Position numbers and translations under genes: made by a program. This document shows, in pieces, positions 25,188-34,827 of a stretch of 64,000 bases of DNA; within the stretch, counting starts at the first letter, position 1; every line of letters begins with the position of its first letter. The notes beneath the pieces were generated by a model. The model saw only the letters and a list, made by a program, of their open reading frames with translations, was not told where the DNA came from and searched no databases. Location: positions 186,001 to 250,000 of the forward strand of contig NZ_JAHXMY010000002.1 of assembly GCF_023149035.1 (NCBI RefSeq), written 5' to 3'. The DNA comes from Microbacterium sp. EYE_78. GTDB lineage: Bacteria; Actinomycetota; Actinomycetes; Actinomycetales; Microbacteriaceae.

Positions 25188-26462
25188 ATGCAGTCCGGAG
25201 ACCTCCTCGATCTCGACGTCACCGCGGTCGCCCACGGCGGGGTGTTCGTCGCCCGGCACGAGAACCGCGTCGTGTTCCTGCCGGACACCCTGCCGGGGGA
25301 ACGGGTCCGCGCGCGGCTCACCGATACGCGGAAATCGAGTTTCTGGCGCGCGGACGTCCTCGAGGTCCTCGACGCCTCCGCGGACCGCCGCCCGCACATC
25401 TGGGCTCCCGCTGACGTCACCGCTCCTCCCGAGGCGCGTCCCGGCGGAGCCGACTTCGGCCACATCGCGCTGGCCCGGCAGCGCGAGCTGAAGGCGGAGG
25501 TCGTGCGCGACGGCCTCGCGCGCTTCGCCCGCTCCGAGGTTCCTGTCACCATCGAGCCCCCGCTGGCGCAGACCCTCGCGGGCCGTCTCGAGGGCGAGGT
25601 GGAGGATGCCACGGGCTGGCGTACGCGCGTCAGTCTCCACGTCGACGACGAGGGCCGTGTCGGGCCGTTCGCCGCCCGCAGCCACCGTGTCATCCCCGTC
25701 GACGACCACCCGCTCGCCACGGCTGCCATCGCCCGCGCCGCCGCTCGTCATCGTGGCGGAGCGGAGGGACGCCTCGACCTCGTGCAGCCGGCGGACGGTC
25801 GGGTCCGCGTCATCCCGCGTCCCGCCGACGGCCGCCGGCGGACGCCCGCCGATCCGGCCGCGCGCGAGGTCGTGACCGAGCTCGCCGGGGGTCGGGAGTT
25901 CCGCGTCGACGCGGGCGGATTCTGGCAGGTCCACCGCCTCGCCGCCGGTACGCTCCACGACGCCGTCGGTGACGCCGTCCGCGGCGCCGTCGACCCGGAC
26001 GCGTGGCATCTGGACCTCTACGGCGGCGTGGGGCTGCTCGCGGCGTCCGTCGCCGCCGAAGGCGGCGAGTCGACCCGCATCACGACGATCGAGTCCGATG
26101 CCCGGGCCACCGAGCACGCCGGCGAGAACCTGTCCGAGTGGATCGGCGCCCGCGCCGAGACGGCGCGCGTCGAGCGGTGGCTCGGCGCGCTGGCGGGAAC
26201 AGCGTCGTCCGCGCAGCGGGACCGGCTGCGCCGCGGTGTGGTCGTCCTCGATCCGCCCCGCTCGGGAGCCGGACGCGAGGTCGTCGAGCGGATCGCCGCG
26301 CTCGAGCCCGCGCGCATCGTCTACGTGGCCTGCGACCCGGTCGCGCTCGCGCGGGACCTCGGGACGTTCGCGGCGCTCGGGTACGACGCACCCTCCGTCC
26401 GCGCCTTCGACCTCTTTCCGCATTCGCACCATGTCGAGGCGATCGCGGTACTGACGCGGTGA
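25188..26462 (+). CDS. TrmA/RlmD-family RNA (uracil-5) methyltransferase
   Basis: 424 aa. An N-terminal TRAM domain (LDLDVTAVAHGGVFVARHENRVVFLPDTLPGERV) precedes a class I SAM-binding domain with HLDLYGGVGLLAASVA, DPPRSGAGREV and the catalytic cysteine in IVYVACDPVALARD. It should methylate a uridine of rRNA or tRNA. The iron-sulfur cysteines of RlmD-type enzymes are absent: the place where they lie reads GGADFGHIALARQ. ATG 25188 has GGAGG upstream. Exact target site cannot be told. Confidence 0.88.
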   Translation: MQSGDLLDLDVTAVAHGGVFVARHENRVVFLPDTLPGERVRARLTDTRKSSFWRADVLEVLDASADRRPHIWAPADVTAPPEARPGGADFGHIALARQRELKAEVVRDGLARFARSEVPVTIEPPLAQTLAGRLEGEVEDATGWRTRVSLHVDDEGRVGPFAARSHRVIPVDDHPLATAAIARAAARHRGGAEGRLDLVQPADGRVRVIPRPADGRRRTPADPAAREVVTELAGGREFRVDAGGFWQVHRLAAGTLHDAVGDAVRGAVDPDAWHLDLYGGVGLLAASVAAEGGESTRITTIESDARATEHAGENLSEWIGARAETARVERWLGALAGTASSAQRDRLRRGVVVLDPPRSGAGREVVERIAALEPARIVYVACDPVALARDLGTFAALGYDAPSVRAFDLFPHSHHVEAIAVLTR

Positions 26463-26472
26463 TCGCGACGGA

Positions 26473-26478
26473 TAGGGT
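26473..26478 (+). promoter_or_regulatory. -10 box TAGGGT of the two-component operon
   Basis: Six nucleotides before ATG 26485; predicts a leaderless transcript. Confidence 0.5.
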
Positions 26479-26484
26479 GAGCGC

Positions 26485-27141
26485 ATGATCCGCGTGGCCT
26501 TCATCGACGACCACGAGTCCGTGCGCCTCGGCCTGGAGGCCGCCTGCACCAGGACGGGGAGGATGCAGGTCGTCTTCTCGGGCGAGACCGTGTCCGCCTA
26601 TCTCGAGGTCCGGGCGACGTCGCTCCGTCACCCCGCCGACGTCGTGGTCCTCGACCTGACGCTCGGCGACGGTGCCACGGTGACCGAGAACGTCACGCGG
26701 CTCGTGCACGACGGCTCACCCGTCATCATCCACAGCGTCGCCGACCGTCCCGCCGCCGTCCGCGAGGCCCTGGTCACCGGAGCCGCGGGCGTCGTGAGCA
26801 AGGCCTCGCGCACGGACGACGTCATCGCCGCGATCATGACGGTGGCTGGCGGCGAGCCGCTGGACAACGTCGAGTGGGCGTCCGCGATCGACGGCGACCG
26901 GGCGTTCGCAGACGCGCAGCTCTCGGCGCGCGAACGCGATGTGCTCCGCCTGTACGCGGCTGGGCTGCCGCTGAAGACGGTCGCCGAACGGCTGGGGATC
27001 GCCTACTCCACGGCGAAGGAGAACATCACCCGGGTCCGCGTGAAGTACGTCGAGGTCGGTCGGCCGGCTCCCACGAAGGTGGACCTCCTGCGGCGGGCGA
27101 TGGAGGACGGCCTCGTGGCGGAGGAGTCCGGTGGTCTCTGA
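26485..27141 (+). CDS. NarL/LuxR-family response regulator
   Basis: 218 aa. Receiver domain with acidic pair Asp8-Asp9, phospho-acceptor Asp57 in VVLDLTLGDG, the switch serine in VIIHSVADRP and the lysine in VVSKASRT. C-terminal LuxR helix-turn-helix: LSARERDVLRLYAAGLPLKTVAERLGI followed by STAKENITRVRVKYVE. It overlaps the kinase gene by 11 nt. Partner of the kinase at 27131-28345; its regulon is unknown. Confidence 0.92.
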   Translation: MIRVAFIDDHESVRLGLEAACTRTGRMQVVFSGETVSAYLEVRATSLRHPADVVVLDLTLGDGATVTENVTRLVHDGSPVIIHSVADRPAAVREALVTGAAGVVSKASRTDDVIAAIMTVAGGEPLDNVEWASAIDGDRAFADAQLSARERDVLRLYAAGLPLKTVAERLGIAYSTAKENITRVRVKYVEVGRPAPTKVDLLRRAMEDGLVAEESGGL

Positions 27142-28345
27142 CGCCTCGACGACGGGAACGCTGACGATCCCGCCGGATTCCACCTTCTTCACGCGGGAGC
27201 GGGTGGAACGCATCCTCGCGCTGGTCATCGGTGTCGGATGCGCCGCCCTCGGCTTCCAGGCCTTCGTCAACGGCATCGCATCGGACCAGGAGGCTCCGAC
27301 GTGGAACCTTGCGCTGATGCTCGTCACCTTCGTGCCGCTCGGCCTGATGATCGCCGCCGGAGTCATCGGCCGCTTCTACCGGCCGCTCAGCGCGATCTTC
27401 GCGGTGATCTTCCCGCTCGTCCTGCTCGCGTGGCCCTTCGCCACTGCGGGGCGGGTCGCCCAGTCGGGGGGTGAGCCGTGGGTCTGGTATCTCCTGAACG
27501 TCGCCACCGTCGCCACGGCACTCTCGTTCCCTCTGATCCTCCAGTACGTCTGGTGCGCGCTGATCCCGGTCCTCTACGGCGTCGTGCGTCTCGTGCAGAT
27601 CGGCTCCACCGTCGAGAGCGTCATCCAGGTCACCCGCCAGGTCGTCTTCGCGATCATCCTCGCGGTCGTCATGATCATGATCGGATGGATGCTCCGCAGG
27701 CTTGCGGAGGGACTCGACCGCACACGCGAAGAGGCGGTGCGCTCGTACGCCGCTGCCGCTGCCGCCGACGCGGTCGAGCAGGAGCGCATCTCGGTCGCGG
27801 CGCTCATGCACGACAGCGTGCTCGCCGCGCTCATCGCCGCGGAGCGGGCCAGCAGCCCGCGGGAGCGGGACCTCGCGGTCGCCATGGCGCGGGAGGCGCT
27901 CACCCGGCTGGCGAACGCCGATCGCGAGGCCGAGGAGGGGCCTGACGAACCCGTGGCGCCCGCGTTCGTCGTCGATGGGATCGCCGCCGCGGCCGCCGAG
28001 CACGGGCATCGCCTCGAGGTGCGGACGTCCGTCGACGCACGTGCGACGGCGCTTCCCGGGCGGGTCGCGAGGGCCCTGGTCCTCGCCGCCGCGCAGGCGG
28101 TCGTGAATTCGCTCGAGCACGCCGACGGTGCGGGCCTGCATGCGGAGGTCTCGGCCGACGATAAGCGGATCATCGTCCGGGTGTCCGACACGGGCGAGGG
28201 ATTCGACGTCGCACGTGTCCCCGAAGACCGACTCGGCATCAGCGGTTCGATCGTCGCGCGGACGGCTGCCGTGGGTGGTCAGGCCCGCGTCCGAAGCTCG
28301 CGACGGGGGACCGCCGTCGAACTGCGATGGGAGCACCCCCGATGA
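27131..28345 (+). CDS. Sensor histidine kinase (NarX/DesK-like)
   Basis: 404 aa. About six membrane segments in residues 28-188 with almost no extracellular domain. A coiled segment leads to the H-box ERISVAALMHDSVLAAL, His227. The ATPase part has the N-box QAVVNSLEHADG and the G-box DTGEGFD, but the second glycine box is weak. Starts at GTG 27131 inside the response-regulator gene. With no sensory domain outside, it probably senses a signal in or near the membrane, or through the next gene product. Confidence 0.88.
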   Translation: MVSDASTTGTLTIPPDSTFFTRERVERILALVIGVGCAALGFQAFVNGIASDQEAPTWNLALMLVTFVPLGLMIAAGVIGRFYRPLSAIFAVIFPLVLLAWPFATAGRVAQSGGEPWVWYLLNVATVATALSFPLILQYVWCALIPVLYGVVRLVQIGSTVESVIQVTRQVVFAIILAVVMIMIGWMLRRLAEGLDRTREEAVRSYAAAAAADAVEQERISVAALMHDSVLAALIAAERASSPRERDLAVAMAREALTRLANADREAEEGPDEPVAPAFVVDGIAAAAAEHGHRLEVRTSVDARATALPGRVARALVLAAAQAVVNSLEHADGAGLHAEVSADDKRIIVRVSDTGEGFDVARVPEDRLGISGSIVARTAAVGGQARVRSSRRGTAVELRWEHPR

Positions 28346-29400
28346 ACGTGCGCGTGCAGACCGGGCTCTCGATCGTCGCCGTCGTCTTCACGGCCTACCT
28401 CGCCGTCGGCGGTCTGGTGTGGACGGCTCCCGTCCGGCAGCCCGCCGTCTTCATCGCCGCGCTGTCGCTCTATCTCGCGACGACCTGGTTGTGCGTCTTC
28501 TGGGGCGCCACGCCGAGGGCAGCCGCCCCCGTCGCCGATGGGTCCCTCCGCCGCGGAGAGGCGCTGCCGATGTGGCTGTGTCTCCTCGTGCTCGCCACCG
28601 CGGCACTGGTGCCGCTTGCGACGTGGTCGGCCGTCGACGAGAGTGCCCGTCTGGCGCCCTTCGCCACGTGGAGCCTCGGCGGCATCGGTGCGCTCCTGAC
28701 GATCGTCGCCGTGCGACGGCGCGCCCTCATCGCATGGATCGGCGTCTTCGTCCTCGGCGTGTCGGCGGCGTTCTGGATCGGCGTGCTCGACGCACTCACG
28801 CTCGGGATGGTGGGCGCCGCCGTCTGGGTCGTCGCCGCGCAGCTGCTCACCATGCTCGTGGACCGCGCCGCCGTCGACACCGCCGAGCTGACCGGCATCC
28901 AACGTCGATCCTTCGAGTGGCTGGCCAGCCAGGAGGGGCGCCGCCGGGAGCGGCGGGTCCGCGTCCAGCAGGCGCTCGCCGTCGCAGGGCCCATCCTCAT
29001 CCGCACGATCGAGTCCGACGGTGGACTCGAGCCGGAGGAGCGGGAGCAGGCGCGCCTGGCGGAGGGGTCGCTCCGCGACGAGCTCCGGGGCCCGCGCCTG
29101 CTCGACGAGTCGGTCCGCGCCATGCTGCAGGGGGCCCGCCGCCGCGGCAGCACCGTCACGGTCCTCGACGAGGGCGGACTCGACGGCGCCGCCCCCGACG
29201 CCCTCGACCGGATCCGGGCCGACCTCGCAGAGGCGCTCGAGGGCGCGTCGTCGGAGCGGATCTACATCCGGACGTCGCCGCATCCCCGTGTCGCGGTGAC
29301 CGTCGTCGGGCGCTCGCGCCGGCGCGACGACCCCGACGGCGAAGAGGTCGTCGACCTCTGGCACGAGATCTCCCACCCACGGCCCGGTGCCGAGCGCTGA
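28342..29400 (+). CDS. Membrane protein with degenerate kinase-like cytoplasmic domain
   Basis: 352 aa. About six membrane segments (to residue ~185) are followed by a ~165-aa cytoplasmic part. That part contains LRDELRGPRLLDESVRAMLQGARRRGSTVTVLDEGG and ends in alternating beta-like stretches (RIYIRTSPHPRVAVTVVG). It lacks an H-box and N/G-boxes. The layout mirrors the preceding histidine kinase, so it may be a decayed paralogue kept as an accessory sensor or modulator (inference). ATG 28342 overlaps the kinase stop by ATGA. No named family is recognised. Confidence 0.7.
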   Translation: MNVRVQTGLSIVAVVFTAYLAVGGLVWTAPVRQPAVFIAALSLYLATTWLCVFWGATPRAAAPVADGSLRRGEALPMWLCLLVLATAALVPLATWSAVDESARLAPFATWSLGGIGALLTIVAVRRRALIAWIGVFVLGVSAAFWIGVLDALTLGMVGAAVWVVAAQLLTMLVDRAAVDTAELTGIQRRSFEWLASQEGRRRERRVRVQQALAVAGPILIRTIESDGGLEPEEREQARLAEGSLRDELRGPRLLDESVRAMLQGARRRGSTVTVLDEGGLDGAAPDALDRIRADLAEALEGASSERIYIRTSPHPRVAVTVVGRSRRRDDPDGEEVVDLWHEISHPRPGAER

Positions 29401-29402
29401 CC

Positions 29403-29588
29403 GGCAGGACGGAGCGGCCGTTTCCTACGGCCTGCCCCGCGGTCCGGTGGCAACAGGTGCTGAGAAAGAGGAAGGCGAGGGGCGGCGAAGCCGCCCGCCC
29501 CTCGCCTAGCGAGCGGTTACCCGAAAACCGGCTCGCATGGCCGGACAGCGTTCTGAGGGATACCGTCCGGCCGAACGCAGAAGCGTTC
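29403..29588. other. Hairpin-rich convergent intergenic region, possible structured RNA or terminators
   Basis: Between the sensory operon (stop 29400) and the carboxylase epsilon gene (stop 29692, other strand) five stem-loops follow one another: 29403-29436 (inner stem 29416-29421/29427-29432), 29473-29507, 29509-29536, 29539-29572 (8 bp) and 29573-29588 (6 bp with a 4-nt loop). There is no convincing reading frame. From 29589 to 29691 the sequence is less GC-rich and I see nothing recognisable. I do not match it to a known RNA family. Confidence 0.55.
29473..29507 (-). terminator. Intrinsic terminator of the accDE operon
   Basis: Arms 29473-29484 and 29496-29507 are exact 12-nt inverted repeats. 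Reading on the minus strand, the stem is followed by TTCCTCTTTCTC, a T-rich tail, which fits termination of the carboxylase beta-epsilon transcript. Confidence 0.6.
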
Positions 29589-29691
29589 CAGCGGTATTAG
29601 TCTCGCTGATCGTCAAATCGCTGTCTGTAGGTACTTTGGGGGACACTTCGCAGGGCTTGTCGGAGGACGGTCCGCCGTTCGGGCGGAGGCC

Positions 29692-29919
29692 TCAGCCGGC
29701 CCAGCGTCCCCAGCGGACGTCGCGTCGCAGCGGGCCGCGCACGCCTCGCGCCGAGCGGGCCCACGCCGAGACCGGCGCATCCTCGGCGACGGCCGTGGTC
29801 ACCTCGCGGGCGTAGGACTCCGAGACGACGGCGATGACCGCAGCAAGCTCCTCGGGTGTGGCATCCCCCCGGCGCACCTCGAGGTGCACTGCGCCGGATG
29901 CGTCGCCCTCGTCGCTCAC
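29692..29919 (-). CDS. accE: Acyl-CoA carboxylase epsilon subunit
   Basis: 75 aa. Small acidic protein with the ACC-epsilon pattern: [18 protein letters not shown] near the start, a central Glu/Ala region and a C-terminal Arg/Trp-rich VRWGRWAG. In actinobacteria such subunits stabilise and activate the carboxylase alpha-beta complex. ATG 29919 overlaps the TGA of accD by 4 nt. Partner of the products at 29916-31505 and 18131-19915. Confidence 0.85.
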   Translation of the reverse strand: MSDEGDASGAVHLEVRRGDATPEELAAVIAVVSESYAREVTTAVAEDAPVSAWARSARGVRGPLRRDVRWGRWAG

Positions 29920-31505
29920 AGCGGGATGTTCCCGTGCTTCTTGGCGGGCTGCGCCGAGCGCTTGCCGCGCAGGGAACGGAGCGCCTTGGCGACGGCGACG
30001 CGGGTCTGCGCCGGCTCGATGATGCCGTCCAGCTCGCCCCGCTCCGCGGCGAGGAACGGCGACGCGACGTTGTACGTGTACTCGTTCGCGAGCTTGGTCC
30101 GGACCGCGGCCACGTCCTCGCCCGCCTCCTCGGCGCGCTTGATCTCACCGCGGTAGAGGATGTTGACCGCGCCCTGTCCGCCCATGACCGCGATCTCGGC
30201 GGTCGGCCACGCGAGGTTGATGTCGGCGCCCAGCTGCTTCGAGCCCATGACGATGTACGCGCCGCCGTACGCCTTCCGGAGGATGACGGTGACCAGCGGC
30301 ACGGTCGCCTCCGCGTACGCGTAGAGGAGCTTCGCGCCGCGGCGGATGACGCCCGTCCACTCCTGGTCGGTACCGGGGAGATAGCCCGGCACGTCGACGA
30401 GGGTGAGGATCGGGATCGAGAACGCGTCGCAGAATCGGACGAACCGGCTGGCCTTCTCGCCGGCGTCGATGTTGAGCGTGCCCGCCATCTGCGAGGGCTG
30501 GTTGGCGATGATGCCCACCGTGCGGCCTTCGACCCGGCCGAAGCCGATCACGATGTTCGGGGCGAACAGCGGCTGGACCTCGAGGAACTCGCCGGCGTCG
30601 ACGACGCGGGAGATGACCTCGTGGATGTCGTACGGCTGGTTCGGCGAGTCGGGGATGACGGTGTTCAGCGTGCGGTCGCTGTCCGTGGTCTCGAACTCGA
30701 ACGTGCTCTCGTACCCGGGGGCATCCGCCATGTTGTTGTCCGGGAGGAAGCCGATGAGGGTGCGCGCGTAGTCGATCGCGTCGTCCTCGTCGTCGGCGAG
30801 GTAGTGCGCCACCCCCGACCGGGTGTTGTGCGTGTAGGCGCCGCCCAGCTCCTCCATCCCGACGTCCTCGCCGGTGACCGTCTTGATGACGTCGGGGCCG
30901 GTGACGAACATCTGGCTGGTCTTGTCGACCATGATGACGAAGTCGGTCAGGGCGGGGGAGTAGACGGCGCCGCCCGCCGCAGGTCCCATGATGAGGGAGA
31001 TCTGCGGGATCACGCCCGAGGCCGCCGTGTTCAGACGGAAGATCTCGCCGTACTTGCCGAGCGCGACGACACCCTCCTGGATGCGTGCGCCACCGGAATC
31101 GAGGATGCCGATGATCGGCATCCCGCCACGCAGGGCGTGCTCCATGACCTTGATGATCTTCTCGCCGGCGACTTCGCCGAGGGACCCGCCGAAGGTCGTG
31201 AAGTCCTGCGAATAGACGGCGACCGTCCGGCCGTGGATCGTCCCGACGCCCGTGACGACCGAGTCGCCGTACGGGCGCGCGCGATCCATCCCGAAGGCCG
31301 TCGTCCGGTGCCGGACGTACTCGTCGAGCTCGACGAACGAGCCGGGGTCGAGCAGGAGCTCGATCCGCTGGCGAGCGGTCAGCTTGCCCTTCGCACCCTG
31401 CTTGGCGCGGGCGGTCTCCTCGGCGGTAACGACGGCTTCTTCGTAGCGTGCACGCAGGTCGGCGATCTTGCCGGCGGTCGTGAACAGGTCGGGCTGATCG
31501 GTCAC
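29916..31505 (-). CDS. accD5: Acyl-CoA carboxylase beta chain (carboxyltransferase)
   Basis: 529 aa. Carboxyltransferase subunit that moves CO2 from biotin to acetyl- or propionyl-CoA. Visible motifs: [18 protein letters not shown], the oxyanion glycines in [12 protein letters not shown] and [16 protein letters not shown], and the second half site [14 protein letters not shown] with [16 protein letters not shown] 31505 is chosen because TAGGGT lies 7 nt upstream. In M. tuberculosis accD5, accE5 and birA are neighbours in the same way. Propionyl-CoA is the likelier substrate by similarity to AccD5. Confidence 0.94.
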   Translation of the reverse strand: MTDQPDLFTTAGKIADLRARYEEAVVTAEETARAKQGAKGKLTARQRIELLLDPGSFVELDEYVRHRTTAFGMDRARPYGDSVVTGVGTIHGRTVAVYSQDFTTFGGSLGEVAGEKIIKVMEHALRGGMPIIGILDSGGARIQEGVVALGKYGEIFRLNTAASGVIPQISLIMGPAAGGAVYSPALTDFVIMVDKTSQMFVTGPDVIKTVTGEDVGMEELGGAYTHNTRSGVAHYLADDEDDAIDYARTLIGFLPDNNMADAPGYESTFEFETTDSDRTLNTVIPDSPNQPYDIHEVISRVVDAGEFLEVQPLFAPNIVIGFGRVEGRTVGIIANQPSQMAGTLNIDAGEKASRFVRFCDAFSIPILTLVDVPGYLPGTDQEWTGVIRRGAKLLYAYAEATVPLVTVILRKAYGGAYIVMGSKQLGADINLAWPTAEIAVMGGQGAVNILYRGEIKRAEEAGEDVAAVRTKLANEYTYNVASPFLAAERGELDGIIEPAQTRVAVAKALRSLRGKRSAQPAKKHGNIPL

Positions 31506-31512
31506 GGATTCC

Positions 31513-31518
31513 ACCCTA
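31513..31518 (-). promoter_or_regulatory. -10 box TAGGGT of accD
   Basis: Seven nucleotides before GTG 31505 on the minus strand. Confidence 0.5.
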
Positions 31519-31632
31519 GCGAGCGCACCACCGCCCACGTTGGCGCCGAGCGACAATCGAGGCGGCGATCCGCTGTGGCATCCCTCAGCGTGAAGGGTGT
31601 CAAGCCGCTCGGATCGTCGCCCCGACCCGCTC

Positions 31633-31638
31633 TAGGGT
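31633..31638 (+). promoter_or_regulatory. -10 box TAGGGT of birA
   Basis: Six nucleotides before ATG 31645; divergent from the accD promoter in a 139-nt space. Confidence 0.5.
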
Positions 31639-31644
31639 GGCCGC

Positions 31645-32427
31645 ATGACGATCCCCTCGCACGGTTACCCCCTCGCCGCCGCCGTCAGCCCGCGCCTGCA
31701 GGTCATGGACAGCGCGGACTCGACGAACGCGACGCTGCTCACGCAGGCACTCGACGACCCGGCGTCCCTGCCGCACCTGTCGACCATCGTCACCTCGGAT
31801 CAGCGGAAGGGCCGCGGCCGACTGGACCGCGCGTGGGTCGCCCCGGCCGGCTCCGCGCTCGCCGTCTCGGTGCTGCTCCGGTCGGAGGCGATCTCGCTCG
31901 CGGATCGGGGCTGGATCCCCCTCGTCGCGGGCGGCGCGATGACCCGAGCCGTCGCCGGCCAGCTCGATGGCCTGGACGTCCGCCTCAAGTGGCCCAACGA
32001 CGTCCTCGTCGGAGGGCTCAAGATCAGCGGCATCCTCGCCGAGGTGGTGACCGGCGACGCCCAGGCCGTGGTCGTCGGCGCAGGCGTCAACACCCGGATG
32101 ACCGCGGCCGAGCTCCCGGTCCCGACCGCGACGTCCTTCGCGGCCCTCACGCGCGATGTGGATGAGGACCGCCTGCTCGCCGAGTACCTCACCGCGCTCC
32201 GCGACGCCGTCGCCGCACTCGCCGTCGGGGGCGAGGGTGCGGCGCGCGTGAAGCAGGAGGTCAGGGACGCGTGCGCGACGGTGGGCGCGGCGGTCTCCGT
32301 CTCGCTTCCCGACGGTGCGAGCCTCGTGGGCCGCGCGGACGAGATCGACGAGGACGGCCGGCTCGTGGTGGTCGCCGCGGGCGTCCGACACGTCGTCTCC
32401 GCCGGCGACGTCGTGCACGTCCGCTGA
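31645..32427 (+). CDS. birA: Biotin-[acetyl-CoA-carboxylase] ligase
   Basis: 260 aa. Attaches biotin to the carrier lysine of the carboxylase alpha chain (EAMKMEQP at 18131-19915). Catalytic loop KGRGRLDRAW and the biotin/ATP motif LKWPNDVLV are present, with a C-terminal SH3-like domain. There is no N-terminal DNA-binding domain, so it is a group I enzyme without repressor function. Divergent from accD. Confidence 0.95.
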   Translation: MTIPSHGYPLAAAVSPRLQVMDSADSTNATLLTQALDDPASLPHLSTIVTSDQRKGRGRLDRAWVAPAGSALAVSVLLRSEAISLADRGWIPLVAGGAMTRAVAGQLDGLDVRLKWPNDVLVGGLKISGILAEVVTGDAQAVVVGAGVNTRMTAAELPVPTATSFAALTRDVDEDRLLAEYLTALRDAVAALAVGGEGAARVKQEVRDACATVGAAVSVSLPDGASLVGRADEIDEDGRLVVVAAGVRHVVSAGDVVHVR

Positions 32428-32491
32428 CCCGCGCTCGGGCATCCGGGCGCGTCGCCCCGGCGGTGTCCGCCCGCCACGCCATGATGAGGGT

Positions 32492-33058
32492 GTGAGCCAG
32501 CCGACCGCGTACCCCGGGCGCCCGAGCACGCCGGCACCGGGCACGGCGTCGCCCGAGTACAAGGTCGCCAGATTCCGCCGGCACGCGCGCCGGCTGCTGT
32601 GGCCTGCACTCGTCCTCATCGCCGTCGCCGCCGCGACGGGCTACTTCACCGGCAACATCCCGGGCCCCGTCGCCGGGTGGCTGCAGGACTGGATGCTGTG
32701 GCTCGCGGCATCCGTCATCGTCCTGCTGTTCGCGTTCATCCCGTACCTCCGCTGGCTCGCCCACACCTACACGGTCACGACGCGCCGGGTCATCGAGCGC
32801 AGCGGCCTGCTCCAGCGGCGACGGGTCGACATCTCCCACGCCCGGGGGTACACGATCTCCGAGCGGCGGGGGCCTATCCAGCGCCTGTGGGGGAGCGGGA
32901 GCCTCACGCTCGCGAACGGCGTCGACGAGCCGGTGCGCCTGGTCGACATCCCCTCGGTGCGGCTCGTGCACGAGACGCTGTCGGACCAGGTGGAGGTCAG
33001 CCAGATCCTCGCCCACCGCGACTCCCACGGCATCCCGATCGTCGGCGCCGACGGCTGA
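32492..33058 (+). CDS. PH-domain (YdbS-like) membrane protein
   Basis: 188 aa. Two membrane segments (about residues 35-55 and 68-88) are followed by a bacterial PH-like domain of the DUF304/YdbT type: YTVTTRRVIERSGLLQRRRVDISHARGYTI. Its role is unknown. GTG 32492 gives a natural N-terminus; a weak CATGAT hexamer lies 6 nt before it. The M. tuberculosis homologue Rv3278c lies at the same place between birA and purK. Confidence 0.82.
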   Translation: MSQPTAYPGRPSTPAPGTASPEYKVARFRRHARRLLWPALVLIAVAAATGYFTGNIPGPVAGWLQDWMLWLAASVIVLLFAFIPYLRWLAHTYTVTTRRVIERSGLLQRRRVDISHARGYTISERRGPIQRLWGSGSLTLANGVDEPVRLVDIPSVRLVHETLSDQVEVSQILAHRDSHGIPIVGADG

Positions 33059-33112
33059 CCGGCTCGGCCTCGCCGCGGGATGCGGGAAGATGGTGTCGAC
33101 GGGAGGAGCAGC

Positions 33113-34240
33113 ATGGCACTGCAGGTCGGAATCGTCGGAGGCGGACAGCTGGCGCGGATGATGATCGCGCCCGCCGTGGAGATGGGGATCGACGTCCGCG
33201 TGCTCGCCGAGCAGCCGGGCATGTCCGCAGGTCTGGCTGCGACCGCGGTCGGCGACTACCGCGATCTCGACACGGTCCTCGCCTTCGCGAAGGATGTCGA
33301 CGTCCTGACCTTCGACCATGAGCACGTGCCGCAGGACGTCCTCCGAGGGCTGGTCGCCGCCGGTGTCACGGTGCACCCCGGTCCCGACGCCCTCGCCTAC
33401 GCGCAGGACAAGATCGACATGCGCACCCGGCTCGCGGAGCTCGGGATGCCGCAACCCGACTGGGCGGCGGTGACGGATGCCGCGTCCCTCGACGCGTTCA
33501 TCGCCGAGCACGGCGGCCGAGCCGTCGTCAAGACCCCCCGCGGGGGCTACGACGGCAAGGGCGTGCGGGTGGTCTCCGCCGCCGACGAGGTCGCCGACTG
33601 GTTCGACACGTCGGCCCCGGGCGGGGCGCTGCTCGTCGAGGAACTCGTGGACTTCCGTCGTGAGCTCGCGCAGCAGGTGGCGCGCCGGCCCTCCGGGGAG
33701 CTCGTCGTCTACCCCGTCGTCGAGACCGTCCAGCAAGACGGGGTGTGCGCGGAGGCCGTCGCGCCCGCGCCGCACTCCGCGGGCCGCCTCGCGGACGTCG
33801 CCGCCGAGATCGGCGAGGCGATCGCGACGGGCCTCGGAGTGACGGGGATGCTCGCCGTCGAACTCTTCCAGACGGGCGATGAGCGACTCCTCGTCAACGA
33901 GCTCGCGATGCGCCCGCACAACAGCGGCCATTGGACGCAGGACGGCGCGATCACGAGCCAGTTCGAGCAGCATCTGCGCGCCGTCCTCGACCTCCCCCTG
34001 GGCGACACCGCCCTGCGCGCCCCGCACGCCGTGATGATCAACATCCTCGGCGGACCGGCCGAGGACACGCTGGCCGCGCGCCTGCCGGACGCCCTGGCGG
34101 CGCATCCGTCCGCGAAGATCCACACGTACGGCAAGGACCCGCGCCCCGGCCGCAAGGTCGGGCACGTCAACGTCGCCGGGGACGACCTCGACTCGGTCGT
34201 CTACGAGGCGCGGGCCGCCGCGGCGTTCTTCCTCGATTGA
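33113..34240 (+). CDS. purK: 5-(carboxyamino)imidazole ribonucleotide synthase
   Basis: 375 aa. ATP-grasp enzyme that carboxylates aminoimidazole ribonucleotide at N5 in de novo purine synthesis. N-terminal [15 protein letters not shown]-grasp segments [14 protein letters not shown] and [15 protein letters not shown] are diagnostic. ATG 33113 has GGAGGAG 4 nt upstream; a longer frame to 33080 lacks support. It is followed 50 nt later by purE, which converts its product. Confidence 0.95.
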   Translation: MALQVGIVGGGQLARMMIAPAVEMGIDVRVLAEQPGMSAGLAATAVGDYRDLDTVLAFAKDVDVLTFDHEHVPQDVLRGLVAAGVTVHPGPDALAYAQDKIDMRTRLAELGMPQPDWAAVTDAASLDAFIAEHGGRAVVKTPRGGYDGKGVRVVSAADEVADWFDTSAPGGALLVEELVDFRRELAQQVARRPSGELVVYPVVETVQQDGVCAEAVAPAPHSAGRLADVAAEIGEAIATGLGVTGMLAVELFQTGDERLLVNELAMRPHNSGHWTQDGAITSQFEQHLRAVLDLPLGDTALRAPHAVMINILGGPAEDTLAARLPDALAAHPSAKIHTYGKDPRPGRKVGHVNVAGDDLDSVVYEARAAAAFFLD

Positions 34241-34276
34241 CCCGTGCCGCTCCGTGGATCCTCAGGTCGATCCGCC

Positions 34277-34282
34277 TAGCCT
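34277..34282 (+). promoter_or_regulatory. -10 box TAGCCT of purE
   Basis: Seven nucleotides before GTG 34290, suggesting a start separate from purK. Confidence 0.45.
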
Positions 34283-34289
34283 TGGTCGA

Positions 34290-34805
34290 GTGACCCGCCC
34301 CCTCCACTCCTCCTCGGACCCGCTCGTCGGCGTCGTGATGGGTTCCGACTCAGACTGGCGTGTGATGTCCGACGCCTCGCAGGCGCTCACCGACTTCGGC
34401 ATCCCGCACGAGGTCGAGGTCGTCTCCGCCCACCGCACGCCCGACAAGCTGCTCAGCTACGGGCGCGAAGCGAGGAGCCGCGGACTGCGGGCGATCATCG
34501 CCGGCGCGGGCGGCGCCGCCCACCTTCCCGGCATGCTGGCGTCCGTCACGACGCTCCCGGTGATCGGCGTGCCCGTGCAGCTCGCGACGCTCGACGGGTT
34601 GGACTCCCTCCTGAGCATCGTGCAGATGCCGGCGGGGATCCCGGTCGCGACCGTCTCGATCAACGGCGCGAAGAACGCCGGCCTGCTCGCGGCGCGGATC
34701 CTGGGCGCCTCCGATCCGGCCGTGGGTGACCTCGTCGCCCGGTACGCCGCTGACCTCGAGGCGCAGGTCGAGGAGAAGAACCGGCGTCTGAAGGATTCGC
34801 TGTGA
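34290..34805 (+). CDS. purE: N5-carboxyaminoimidazole ribonucleotide mutase
   Basis: 171 aa. Moves the carboxyl group from N5 to C4 of the imidazole ring, the step after PurK. Class I PurE motifs: [27 protein letters not shown] and [17 protein letters not shown] 34290 follows TAGCCT by 7 nt. Confidence 0.95.
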   Translation: MTRPLHSSSDPLVGVVMGSDSDWRVMSDASQALTDFGIPHEVEVVSAHRTPDKLLSYGREARSRGLRAIIAGAGGAAHLPGMLASVTTLPVIGVPVQLATLDGLDSLLSIVQMPAGIPVATVSINGAKNAGLLAARILGASDPAVGDLVARYAADLEAQVEEKNRRLKDSL

Positions 34806-34827
34806 CGCGCGCCGCAGGACCGATCCG

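Noticed and set aside
29510..29815. Possible small plus-strand gene in the hairpin region
   Set aside because: The only open frame runs into the antisense of accE, has poor composition and no ribosome site.
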